From: Myrmaecium sp. VS I D KN 1
Taxonomy: Eukaryota > Ascomycota > Dothideomycetes > Valsariales > Valsariaceae
Length of the DNA stretch: 64,000 nucleotides
NCBI GenBank assembly: GCA_019775845.1
Contig: JADQAV010000015.1
Location: 1,443,061 to 1,507,060 of the forward strand
Direction of reading: 5' to 3'
The notes beneath the pieces were generated by a model. That model saw nothing but the letters and a program-made list of their open reading frames with translations. It ran no database searches and had not been told where the DNA came from. The position numbers were made by a program, and so were the translations under genes. Shown here in pieces: positions 29,666-40,607 of this stretch (position 1 is its first letter; each line of letters starts with the position of its first letter).

Positions 29666-32422
29666 GGTGCAGGGGAAACTGAGATGCGACTTGCGCGTCC
29701 ATGAGGAATTGATGAGGGCTGTAACCGGGAAGCCGCAAAGGGAGCGATCGCATTTAAGGACGGTGGTATTGCATATAACACTCGGGTCTCCGTCTCAGGC
29801 TTTGAAGTTCAAGTAGTGGAAGCGGGTATGTTGTCGCAAACAAGATGACCTGAAGCAGGATTGAAAACATTTTCGGCATTGACCCGCACGCGTGTCGGTT
29901 GCCATGACAAGGCTTCGGTCGCAAAGCGCATTCATGAAATCAAAGATTTCTGCGACCGATGATGGATGTTTGATCGTGGTTTTCGATGCTAGTCACTGTC
30001 TCGGCTGGCTCAGCCTGACTATGTTTTCGCGACTTTTGTTGCGGGCCCGCGGTTGGTACATCATCCCGACAGACGAGGGGTCTTAGGTTTGCTGGAGGCT
30101 TCCAGACCCAAACCGATTGTCTGATCCTCAGTCATCCGGTTGGTATGCGGGTTTCACTACTTTGAGCGATGAGCGGTTGATCCTTTGGCCTTTTTTGAGC
30201 CTTTCCTTTCTTCAGAGGTGCCGATCATCTTGCTCTTTCCCTGCAAGCCCGTTCCACTACGCGTCTCGCGCTATGCTCCAGAAATCAGTCAAAGCCTCTA
30301 ACATCCGATCCAAATAGCCCGGATTTGCACCGTTTTACATTGCACCGTCACGCAGGCAGTGCGGCCGGTCTTCTACTCCCCTCACCTGTTTCATCACCCT
30401 TTATCCGGTATACGAAGCTTCGAAGGTAAATGAAGCACATCGGCTTCCGGATCAATCGTCCGCGAGTTTGCGTGGTGTTTGAATTGTCCAACTATTTCAG
30501 ACGTTACCACGCTTGGTGCAGGCCCGCCAGCAATCGTAGCGGTAATTAACACGTATACTCTGTTGTGGGTCGAGCTCCGGCCATGAGCACCGCAGCGAGT
30601 ATGTCTTATGTACGACGGGAAGGCCTTACGGTCATAGGATTGGAGAGCTGTCGCTGCGGTTGCGGAAGAGCCATCTGAACGTATAGGCGATAGCGGAAGA
30701 TGACCGTGGCCATAGGTTTCTTCGTCGCTGTGAGGACTGGTATGGTAGTTGGAATGTTAGGCCCCTGTGGCTAGGATTCATAAGCGTATGTTTTCTTTGT
30801 TCAAGTCGCCCTTTGCGCGGGTGTGAGCTTGACGGATGATGCGAGACAATGGACCACCGTGAGTTGACCAGTCGCTGTCAGTGCAAGCCACGTCGTCGGA
30901 CTGGCAGACGCTGAGTCGATCAACTATTTTTCCTTGCGTTGGGACTGACGTGTCTGGATCGGCTTCGTCTCTGCCGTCATGGTCGGCTTGCTTGAGCTGC
31001 TTCGCGACACGATGGATAACATCCTTCCTGTCAAGGTGGGCGCAAATCACCTAGATTCCAGGCAATCACACATCTGTATTTGCTTTGACGAGACTGTCGT
31101 AGATTGAATCGTAAGGCACGCTGTGCAGCGGAGGAAACGGTGAGCGGTGCTGCTGACCAGCGTGTCAGCCCACTGTTTGACATGCGCTACTCCCTCACTG
31201 GCGTCGGTCGTCTGGTGAGAATGTCAGCGAAATTGAACAAAGCACGGCATATTGGGAACATCGCGTCCGGTATACCCTGGAATGGTAGAATAGCAAATTG
31301 GCGCCATTTTGCAAGCAGGCATATCAGTCAGTGCACTTTGCCATGGTCTTTCCAATGTCTATGAGACGAATATGTAGACGCATATGTAAAAGGCCCACGT
31401 AGGTACCCATTCTCCTTCCACTTATACCCGAACCAAAGGCGAATGTCCAAGTATCAACAGGCCTGGCAAGTCTGAATAGAGAAGTTCCATGGTGCGACAC
31501 ACAGTCTGCGCAGCGTGAAGCCCTGCATGTCCCCCAGGGCGGCTATGCACATCGTGGGCTGAGTCTGAAAACAACCTACAAAACTCCCACATCAATCAGG
31601 CTGAACTAGGCACTCGTCTTGTCGTATGCTGAGAGACGCAATCCAAGTGACAAAACGTAAGACGAACGTATCGTGTTCCTCGTGGCGAGGTGCATTGCTG
31701 TCTACTCTACACACTCAAACAATCCTCCTTGCTTCTTCCCGGTCATGCCCTGCCCGTCCGGCCCTAACAGTGTAGCCTCTGTATAGTCTAGTGAACCTGT
31801 GTGTCTAAGCATCTACCATACGATCAATGGTGATAAGTATTGTTGTATAGGTTGGGTATTCCGCCATACCTCTGAAGTTGCTTCAAGTGGGTGAACAACC
31901 TGTCTTCTTCGAACGCGTTGATCGATCACTTCCGGACGCACTTTCGGGTGGAACTTCAGTAGAAATTTGTAACCGTGCTTTCTCAATTCAAATTGTACAT
32001 CAAGGCTTGTTGTAGGGCGGATTGATAGCAGGTACTGAGGTATTACGTGCACTGAAGGAGCTCATTGTAGGTGTTCACAGAGCATGCTGTATCCTGCAAC
32101 ATGGACACTCAGCGTCCGCAGGGAGACTGCGGCATCAGCAACCTCAAAGTCGCTGGCATCACCCTCTGTCTGTACAAATGCCTTCGTCAACCTTCAAATT
32201 GCTTACGGTTGGACTGTCTCATATCAAAGGCTTCAACCCAGGGAGAGCTCTCACTGCTTCGACCGACTTCCACGGGCCGCTTCCACATGCCAAACCAGTC
32301 TGTGCCGTGCCGTCCCCCCAGCAAACAAGCCTCTGCTTGCCTAAGCCTTCCACCCGGCATCCTGTAAGCCTGGATGCCTGCTCGCTACCGGGGCCGGGCC
32401 GACTCACTCCCCGAGGCTCGTC
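29666..32422. other. Intergenic, no gene accepted
   Basis: A 90-codon minus ORF at 30778-31050 has a fair amino acid mix but starts with GTG and has no clear splice partner. Otherwise nothing recognised. Confidence 0.4.
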
Positions 32423-32430
32423 TATAAAAG
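32423..32430 (+). promoter_or_regulatory. TATA box followed by CT-rich initiator
   Basis: TATAAAAG followed within 20-60 bases by a CT-rich run, the usual layout of a strong fungal core promoter. The product would run rightward through the spliced region at 32460-33500. Confidence 0.6.
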
Positions 32431-32711
32431 CAGCTCCCCTCTTCCTTCCCTTCCCTCTCTTCTTCTTTTCTTCTTCAGCGTCTTTGCCATTTGGCTTTGA
32501 ACAGACGTATCTAGTTCTTTTCTAGTTTGACAGCTAGAAAATATACCTACGGGTATGTTACTGTTGAAAATTCTTTGGAACTACCTCTGCGGCCTCTGGG
32601 CTTGCCTATGTCTGCGGAGGACAGTGTCGTCCTGTTTGCACCACCCGGGACTGACGCGACCACTTTTTTTCATTGAGATCGCTTGCTTTATGCAAGGGCA
32701 AGAAGAAGAAG

Positions 32712-32725
32712 AAGAAGTACTTCTT
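32712..32725. repeat. 14-bp perfect palindrome
   Basis: AAGAAGTACTTCTT reads the same on both strands and follows a GAA run. Small hairpin or protein site; likely incidental. Confidence 0.5.
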
Positions 32726-33019
32726 GCTATACTGGGTCTTTGCTTTGTCTTATCCAAAGGTTGTTCAGCAACGACATGCCACACAATCTCCATTTAAGCG
32801 GACCAAAGACTGGACGGACGCCGCCGACTGCAGCAAGCCCTCGCATGGTAAGTTTCCAGGTGTCTTTATTCTCGACCACTGGTTGAATGCATTCAGGCAT
32901 GACTGACATGGCACGACAGTGACCAGTGGTTCTCACGGGCAGCTGCTTCGCAAGCCACTTCGGTCCCTACCTGCCATCCGAGGCAGAAACGCAAACAACG
33001 TCTCTGTCAACGGCCTCTG

Positions 33020-33490
33020 CAGCTGCCCAGCGCCTCTCACAACCACAGTTATTCGTTCGTTTGATTGGCGTGAGACCGACCACCGGTCTTTTCGGTCATA
33101 TACTCGGATTTCGCGACTGGCGACTGATGCCATTCAAGTCAACGATGAAATACAAGTGCGGCGAACCCGAATCCCAGCTGGACACCCTCCTCAGTTTATA
33201 GAACGTAACTGATATTTCAGCGGGCAGTGGACTTCCCTGACTCGAAGACACGGTATGCAGCTGCCCAGCGCCTACCGCATCTGAAGCTATTCTTTCATCT
33301 GATCGGCGTGAAACCCACCGCCTTCTTTCGATACATACTCGAAGCTGGGGACCGACGTCACTAACGCCGACGGTGAAATACCGACACGGCCAAGGCGGAC
33401 TTGAGCTGGGTATCATACTTGGCTATTCGGCACTCGTTCCAGCGGACGGTGGACCTCATTCTGTCGAGGACATGACGGTGTCGTGGCATA
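33020..33490 (+). repeat. Diverged tandem duplication, 238 bp x 2
   Basis: CAGCTGCCCAGCGCCT occurs at 33020 and 33258. Each copy is followed by related sequence (GGCGTGARACC, CATACTCG, GATGAAATAC/GGTGAAATAC), then by CAGCTGG/GAGCTGG and GCGG-x-CAGTGGAC-like blocks. The two copies are clearly related but well diverged. Confidence 0.65.
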
Positions 33491-33500
33491 CAATCGGATC

Positions 33501-34661
33501 CACGGACATGCCGGCCTTTTGCTGCTGAGAGACCAGCGCTGCCAGCACGAAGCTGCGAGCTTCAAGACACTTTGAGAACGAGTTTCTCGATACCAACAGG
33601 GGCTTGGGGGCGATTTTGATGCTCAGGGTTTGAGCCGGTCGGATTCAGAACACTGACCGAGCGGAGACGAGTATCAGGCTTGCCTTGTCGACTCTCACGG
33701 TCAGTGGATCGTGTATAAGGTATGGTAGGTACCTAGGTACGGATACCTACTGACTCCTCCATATCCGGAGCTAGGTTTCCCGAGTCGAAATATCCTCGCA
33801 AAAGTGGATCAGCCCCGGTCATCTCAATCAACCATTCCTGGTTGAACAGTGAAAAGCGCTCAGCAACACTATTTTCGCAGTGTTCGCGGTGAAAAATTCC
33901 CTTACGGTCCCGCCGTTGAGTATCGCGCATGGCTTGGACCATAGCCGGGTGAGGTGATCAGCGTGGACGGTCGACTGGCACTGTTCCGGGGTTTGGCATG
34001 GTCCATCGATCGAAATACTCAGCTGGACAGCAGAGCGGCACGCCATCGAGATTCAGAACCGGAGTCCAAGAAGGGGACCGTCATTGAATGCGCCTTGGAG
34101 CCGTAGGCAAACACCGCCGCTTTCACTCGTCTTTGTCGCTATGTGCGTGTAGCTGCATCTGAGCGGGCAACACGGATACTGTACATATGGCGTCCAGTAT
34201 ACATTGGTCGAAACACCGACTCCAAAACGAGGGATTGCGATCGCTTTGAGGACATTCACAAGTATACCTCCGCGACTGACAGAAAATGTTCGATCAGATG
34301 CCCTTACAAGGCCATGTGTGAAGGACACCAAGAAAGCCCGTTAGTTTTGCGAAAGTTGTGCCGTTCGAAAAAAGAAGCTGTCGATTGACGCGGGGCTGTG
34401 GTGCTTCCGTACAATGTCAGATCCGTGAATGATGAGGAATGCTTTGGAGGACTCATTGTTCAGCATTCGGTCAGAGACCGCCTAACCGACACACTGTATG
34501 TACCAAACCGTTCACTCCCCGTGAAAGACAGAATCCTGTCTTTCCAGGTACAAATAGAGGACGCGGATATCCTCTTCAGCGCTACATCTTCCACTCACTC
34601 ACTCGCCAATCAGACTCCCGGCTGTCACCAACTTATTTCCGGAAAGAAATCCAGTCACAAG
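33501..34661. other. Intergenic, no gene seen
   Basis: No ORF with family features. The last 200 bases are the leader of the 34662 gene. Confidence 0.45.
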
Positions 34662-35486
34662 ATGTCCACCACAACCAACTCCGTCGCTAGCAGCGCCTTC
34701 ACCGCGCCCACGCACCATCGCAGCACATCCGCCGAATTCCACACCTGGTCCGACCTCGGCCTAAACTACGAATCCTCCCCCGCCGCCCAGGCACTGCACT
34801 CACTCAGCACCCACTCCACCGCCACCGAACGACAAACAATCTACGCCCAAATCGCCCAACGCACCCCCTTCCTCCTGCCCATCCCCAGCCTCCCCTGCTC
34901 CAGCGGCGCCAACTCACAACAACCAGTACCCCTCCTCACCCACACATCCTACCACCTGCCCCCCAGCACCCTAACATGGGCCCTCGGCCTCCCAACCCTG
35001 CACAACGAATTCCTCACCTACGCCCGCGCCCACCTCACCGCCCTCTTCCGCATCGACAGCTCCAACGCCCAACAAGAACCCTGGCGCTTCGCCCTCGACC
35101 CCACGCTCGCCGCGACCCTGCGCGCATGCCAGGTGGAACTAGACCTGCCCTCCGTCGCGCTGGCGGCGGCATACCAGCACCACGGGCGGGGGCGGGGGAT
35201 CGCGGCGGTGGTCGCGCTGCGGCGGGGGCTGGTGCGATTTTTGCGCGCGCTGCCGGCGCTGCGGGAGGTTACGGTCGTGTGGCGCGAGCGGGGGTGGGAG
35301 GGGAGGAGGTGGTTTGTGGATGGGCGGGTGAGGAGCCGCATGTGTTGTTGGGAGGTGCTGGCGAAGTTGAAGTATCTTCTTGGTTTGGAGAGGATTGGGA
35401 TTCGGGCGGACTGGGAGGAGGTGGAGAGGGTGTGGGTGTGGTCGGTGAGCAGGGGGAGGTGGGTGTCGGTGTTGAGGACTGTGTAG
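34662..35486 (+). CDS. Orphan protein, 274 aa
   Basis: I chose ATG 34662 (MSTTTNSV) over the longer open frame because composition switches to the GC-rich coding style exactly there. No signal peptide or membrane segment. The first 60 residues are Ser/Thr/Ala-rich; the middle has alternating helices; the last 110 residues are basic and Trp-rich (VVWRERGWEGRRWFVDGRV). I do not recognise a family. The layout (Ser/Thr-rich head, compact Trp-rich tail) recalls the C-terminal modules of the zinc-cluster genes nearby but I cannot align it. The coding strand is C-rich until about 35150 and G-rich afterwards. Confidence 0.65.
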   Translation: MSTTTNSVASSAFTAPTHHRSTSAEFHTWSDLGLNYESSPAAQALHSLSTHSTATERQTIYAQIAQRTPFLLPIPSLPCSSGANSQQPVPLLTHTSYHLPPSTLTWALGLPTLHNEFLTYARAHLTALFRIDSSNAQQEPWRFALDPTLAATLRACQVELDLPSVALAAAYQHHGRGRGIAAVVALRRGLVRFLRALPALREVTVVWRERGWEGRRWFVDGRVRSRMCCWEVLAKLKYLLGLERIGIRADWEEVERVWVWSVSRGRWVSVLRTV

Positions 35487-36090
35487 GATCCGCTGGTGGT
35501 GGAAAGTGAATGTGCGTGGGAGCCTCGATGATCTGAAGGATATCATAGTTCCGAAATCCGGTGTTTTGGTGAGTGAACCATCTCGTGTGCTGAACAGTCA
35601 CTCCACATTCTCGCAGAAATTTCATATGTCCATCTCATTCGACTTTCCTAACCAGTTTTCCTCAATCTTCTACTCTAATTCTAGAATGCAGGTGATGTTT
35701 TACAATGCCTACCTATATTCTCTGGAATTAGTAGAGCACCTGACAGCAACTAAAAGATGCGGTGGATTGCCCTGATGATTCGCACCGCTCGTCGTCCTTA
35801 TGACCTCCATCTGATTTCCCCCGTCGTTGAACCCCCTGATATCCACTTGGTAAAAGCTGGACCTCACTATCAACTTCTTGCACGATTCAGCTGCATGTTT
35901 CCTATACCGCCAGGCTGCCCATTAAATCATGAAAAAGGCACATCCAAGTTAGTGTCCACAAAACTCACACTACACTAGTACTTGGCCTCAGTGATATATT
36001 TTCATTGAGTGAAATACCACCCATCATCATCTTCTCATCTAAGCATGATTCTCTTGCACATTCCCTCGCTCCTCACGCCTCATCCCCCTA
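35487..36090. other. Convergent 3' region, no gene seen
   Basis: Lies between two converging genes; holds their 3' UTRs. AT-richer than the genes. Nothing else recognised. Confidence 0.5.
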
Positions 36091-37100
36091 TCAAAAATCC
36101 GCCAAATCAAACCCATGCATACCAGCATCAAAATTCCACCCCGAAAGATCCGTAAAGTCCACACCCAAGAAAGCCTCAAGATCCATATCCATCCCATCCC
36201 CCAAAGGCATGGAGGCACTCCCACCACCACTATACGCCGTCTCCGGCGTCGGCGGCATGCCCAAGCAACCACTTCCCACACCCTCAGCGCTCGCATCCTT
36301 CACCACCGCCGGCGTCCAGTCCACCATCACACCGTCCGACTGCTTCCCCTGCTCCACCGCAGCCGATTCACAGCTCGCCCCAGCCCCAGCCCCAGCCTCA
36401 CCCTCCCAATCCAACCCAAGCGCCCTCCCAAAAAACCCCAGCACCCTCTCCAACACCTCCCCCCTCCTCTCCTCCCCCCCACCAACCGCCCACCCAGCAG
36501 CCAAAAACCAGTACTCAACCCACCCACACCCCAACCGCCCAATCGCTTGCTCCAGAAGCGTCAACCCCTCCCGCACCAGCTCCGCACAGCCCCCCTCCAA
36601 CGCCACCTCCACCACCACCTCCCTCCGGCTCCAGCAGCCGTGCAGCTGGGCGTTGCGTCGCAGCGGCACGTGCGCCGTGTACAGACTCTGCACCACCGCC
36701 ACCGCGCCCCCGGCCCGCAGCACGTCCGCCCGCCCGCGCGCCCACCCCACCAGGCCCCGCGCCGCGGCCAGCGTGCGGTGCGCGTCTAGGATCGAGGAGG
36801 CCGCGGCCAGCACGCGGAGGGCGAGGGTGGCGAACTGGGGGTGCAAGGGGGCCCCGCTGGTGCCGCTGCAACCCCCTCCGCTGGGCCCTCCGGTGGCGGC
36901 CATGGCGTTGGGACCGAGGTAGGAGGGGCCCCCGCTCCCGCCTGGACGAAGCAGGGGAAGGTGGAGGAGGATGTGGAATTGGAGGAGTTGGAGGCGGAGG
37001 AGGGTGGTGGTGGTGAGGCGGGCGGAGGTTTGCCAGTCCGGGCCGAGGAGGGTGTGGAGGAGGTGTTGGTCCGGGGGGAGGGAGGGCGTGGAGGCGGGAG

Positions 37101-37142
<42 letters not shown>

Positions 37143-39063
37143 CTGAGAGGGGGGTTGGGTTAGCTGGCTGTTGCTGCGGCGGTGGTGACTCCGGATCGTC
37201 GTCAGCATCGACGGCAGTCCAGTCCGGCAGCTCTGCCAGCGCTTCATCGACGCGACGGGCGTACGCTTCGATCTCATGGCCCGCGAGCCCATCGAACGCG
37301 TTGTTCAACCGAGTGGCCATCTCCGTCCGCAGCGCCAGGCTCTTCGCGCTCCAAACGAGGTAGCTCGTCGGCGTCCATTCGCGCTCGTTGCGGCCTCCAT
37401 CAGTACTATCCTTCTCCTCCTCCTCCAACTCATGATCCCACACATTCGCCGGCGCACCCGCATCCCATCCCACGCCCGCCAGAGCGCCGGGTAAGCCGCG
37501 TTCAATGCCCGCCTGAGTATCCACCTCCGCCACAACCCCCCAAAACCGTCGACGGACTTCCGCATTGCGTCTGCGGGTGGTACATCCAGGCTTGCCCTGT
37601 GACGCAGCCCCCTTCCCAGCGGCGATGAGCACCGGATCCCGATGCATACCCACGGCGACGGCGTAACGAAGCAGCGCGCCGGCGCCCGCCCAGTGCTGCT
37701 TGCTCTTGACGTAGTTGACTTCCTTGGCGAGCTGGAGCAGGATGTGCACGCCGAAGAGGGCGGCGGTGAGGTGCTTGAAGCTTTGCTGGTGCAGCCAACG
37801 TTCGACGGTCAGGATCCAGCGGGTGGCTGCTTCGCGTTCGGCGGTGGTGCGGAGTAAGGTTAGCGGTTGCTGTTGCTGTTGCTGCTGCTGGTCACGGCCA
37901 GACGAGGACGCCATGGGGACGTGAACCCGGCCTATCGCGCAAACGAGCAAAAGCGTCGCTAGGAAGACCTCCGGCACCGGACACTCCTCCTCCCTCTCCT
38001 CCCTCGCCTCCAACCAGCCCCACAACCTCCCATACGTCTCCCCAAACTCGCCCAGAACAAGGACCCTCCAACACACCTCCCAATTCCGCAAATACACCGC
38101 CACCAAGCAATCACACACCCTTTTCTCCGGGGGTAGTAAATCCACCAACTCCCTCCACCCCTGTCCCTTCCCCTCCTTCCCCGTCTTCTTCTGGCTATCC
38201 TTCCCCTTCCACCCCCTCCTCACCCCCTCAAACGCCGCCTGCAACGTCACTCCCGTGCCCCCTCCCCCAACGCCCCGGCTCACCCGCGACGCAATCGCAC
38301 TCTGCATGAACGCGCGTAAGCCAGGGACCTGCGCAACCCCGCCCCCGATCGCGTTCGTGGGGCCGTAGAATTGCGTGCGGAAGCCGGAGCCGCGGAAGAG
38401 CATGGCGGCGGAGGCGGTGGTGGAGGTGCCGGGGTTGGTCGAGCTGGAGGTGCTCGTGGTGGCGATGAGGCGCGGTTGCTGGCTCCAGGGGAGCGGGAAG
38501 GGTGTGCTGGTCGTGTTGCTAGGTAGAGGGGCGGTGGGCGGTGGGCCGCTGCTGCTGTTGTTGTTGCTGCGCTGCAGGAGCAGGGCTTCCAGCTGCGCCA
38601 GTCGCTGAGCGAGGCTTGCATCGCTGCCTGCGGTCGGCAGCAACGGCGGTGGTGGTGCGCAAGAGCCCTCCGCTTCACCCAAACCAGTACCCGTAGGCAC
38701 CAGCATCTCCCGCGCATACCCAGCCTCGCTGCCCGTCCCGTCGTCGCCGAGACGCGCGTCGTAGATGCAGCCGTCCGCCTGTCCGGACCGCCGACAGCGG
38801 GTGCAGGCCGGAAAGGCGCGGTCGCAGCCGAGCTTGCGACGCCGGCAGGGGAGGCAGGAGAGCACTTTGCGGCGGCGTTTGCGCTCGGGGGTGGTGTTGG
38901 TGTTGGAATGTGGATGTGGGTGTGAGTGGGAGTCGGTGGGGTGGGTGGGGTGAGAGTTGGTGGGGTGAGAGTGGGAGGTGAAGTGGGAGTGAGGCTCATG
39001 CCGTGGTGGCTGATCATGTGGCGGTGACGGGGACCCCGGGCGTTTTCGGGGGATGGCGGACAT
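36091..39063 (-). CDS. Zn2Cys6 transcription factor with fungal_trans domain, 990 aa
   Basis: Start taken at ATG 39063; a further in-frame ATG at 39189 would put a TATA-like element inside the gene. A His/Pro-rich head is followed by a basic patch and the zinc cluster (Cys 70, 73, 80, 87, 90, 99), which binds CGG-type DNA sites in this family. Asn and Gln runs follow. The middle homology region of fungal transcription factors is clear: LTVERWLHQQSFKHLTAALF, AVAVGMHRDP, then RRRFWGVVAEVDTQAG and RGLP. A CAG-encoded run of about 13 Gln (37102-37143) and a shorter one (37869-37892) sit near it, and the C terminus is acidic with aromatic residues (DFTDLSGWNFDAG), as in activation domains. One exon. 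Role unknown; no enzyme cluster next to it. Confidence 0.9.
37102..37143 (-). repeat. CAG repeat coding polyglutamine
   Basis: About 13 CTG/CAG triplets; in the minus-strand gene they encode Gln. Likely length-variable. Confidence 0.9.
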
Positions 39064-39164
39064 CGTGGGCCAAGTTGATCCGGGGTGGTCCGATGACGCG
39101 GTCAGGCACCCAGGCAATAACGGTGCGTGCTTGCTTCTGTGCTTCGGCCGAGCGGGGGATGTCC

Positions 39165-39176
39165 AATATATAAAAT
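39165..39176. promoter_or_regulatory. TATA-like element upstream of the Zn2Cys6 factor
   Basis: AATATATAAAAT on the plus strand, readable as a TATA box in either direction. It is about 105 bases above ATG 39063 and is the best promoter candidate there; it could equally drive rightward transcription. Confidence 0.4.
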
Positions 39177-39331
39177 CCCCGACCTGCATCCTTAACTCCG
39201 GGAGCGTCCGGCTCGGCCGAGAGGACTCGGTGTCCGAGGCCCTCCGCCCGGAGTTGGCTGTTCAACTCCGAGTCCGAGGGATGCGCGGATCTGATTGGTC
39301 GAGAGGGAAATTGTTTCGAGACCGTGAGGCA

Positions 39332-39360
39332 GCAAAGGCAGCAAAGGCAGCAAAGGCAGT
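39332..39360. repeat. Short tandem repeat GGCAGCAAA x 3
   Basis: Three copies of a 9-base unit with a partial fourth. Likely simple slippage. Confidence 0.7.
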
Positions 39361-39448
39361 TACAGGCCTGGCGAACAAGCCGATTCACGGCATTCTTTCC
39401 TTCTCTCTCCTTACTTCTAAGGCAGGATGGTAAAGAAGTCCGAGGCGG

Positions 39449-39668
39449 GCTGCCTGAGTATGTTCCCGCCTGAGTGCCTTCCTGCCTGAGCCTGGCTTTG
39501 TGCGTCTATGTACCTACCTATGCCTACCCCGTGTGCGTGCCTGGGCTGTGCCTGAGCTGCGCCTGAACTTGTGCCTAAGGTCGCATGAAATCCGATGCCT
39601 GAGTCTGGTGCCTGACTTGGCCTTGTCCGAGGTGCCCGAGTTGTCCGAGTCTTCGCTGCCTGAGGCCT
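39449..39668. repeat. Degenerate array of GCCTGAG motifs
   Basis: At least ten copies or near copies of GCCTGAG/GCCTGAC/GCCTAAG in about 220 bases at irregular spacing (8-30 bases), between the divergent Zn2Cys6 factor and the sulfotransferase-like gene. It could be a decayed minisatellite or a cluster of binding sites. Confidence 0.6.
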
Positions 39669-40607
39669 CGCCACCCCAACGCGATGGTCTGCATATCTAC
39701 CACTTTCGTCTTGCATCTGATAAATATACAAGTCTCATCTGTGATGCTCAGTAGTCATCTAATCGATACGAAGCAGTGATCTGATATCGGACACACATCT
39801 CCGACGCGATAATCAAACCACCCGGAGGAGGTGGAGGAGGTGATTGGGAACACCGTGCGCGCAGTAGTGAGCCCGTCCTTCACCGCCCGGTCGTTATTGT
39901 ACGGCGGGGCTGGCTGGGACTGAGTCAGGGTGTAAGTGTGAATGTGAGATGAGGTTCAAGCTATGTTGACTGTACTTTGTATATAGCGCTAGGTGAGGAT
40001 GTGATTCTGTGTCGGCCGTGTCTCCCGGCTCAACTTTTCTCCTCCTCCCCCTACCTTCCTTCCCTCTCTTTTCTACGATCGAATAGGATGTTGGATCTGA
40101 TAGATATTCACTCACTCACCGCAGCACGGCGAAGAGAGAGGGGTAATCCAAGTAAACCCAATTCCTCCATCTCCATCACGCCAAGCCCAGCGTGGGAAAC
40201 CCCTCGTGCAGAAAATTTTCCCTCTTCCCTCTTGGCTCGCAAGGATGAAATATCTTCTCCCACCCGCCGCGATCCCACTCGCTCTCCCGCTTCCCTCTCC
40301 TCCTCCCGGCCCTGCCGATCATGCCTCTTTCCGGGCGGGCGGGCGGGCCGTTGGTGGGGAACAGGGACCGAGCGTGGAAAATTTTATCAGATCGACCATC
40401 GGTGAACAGCGACGCGCGATACCGGAGATGACTCGCCCGGGGGAGCTCTCCACCTCGATCCGGGTCATGGCTTCAGCGAGTACAAAGACCGGCCATCGCC
40501 GCGTCGTGGGAGGGGGAGAGGGAGGAAGAGTTGTTTGAATCGTACACCGGAGTCCTTCTCCTTTCTCCCTCCCCCCTCCCCTCCTCCCTCCCCTTACATC
40601 CCCCGTC
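39669..40607. other. Intergenic, promoter side of the 40608 gene
   Basis: CT-rich just before the ATG at 40608, as usual for fungal promoters. No gene seen. Confidence 0.5.

Larger units (their letters stand above)
32460..33500 (+). ncRNA. Probable spliced transcript of unclear coding status
   Basis: Downstream of the TATA box, a clean intron lies at 32848-32919 (donor GTAAGT, branch GACTGAC, acceptor CAG). Splicing gives open frames of up to about 170 codons, but none begins with an ATG in a convincing context and the composition is not protein-like, so I lean to non-coding. The right half contains a 238-bp duplication. No C/D or H/ACA boxes recognised. Confidence 0.35.

Noticed and set aside
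30778-31050. 90-codon minus ORF ending NKENIRL
   Set aside because: Starts with GTG; an upstream exon could not be joined with confidence.
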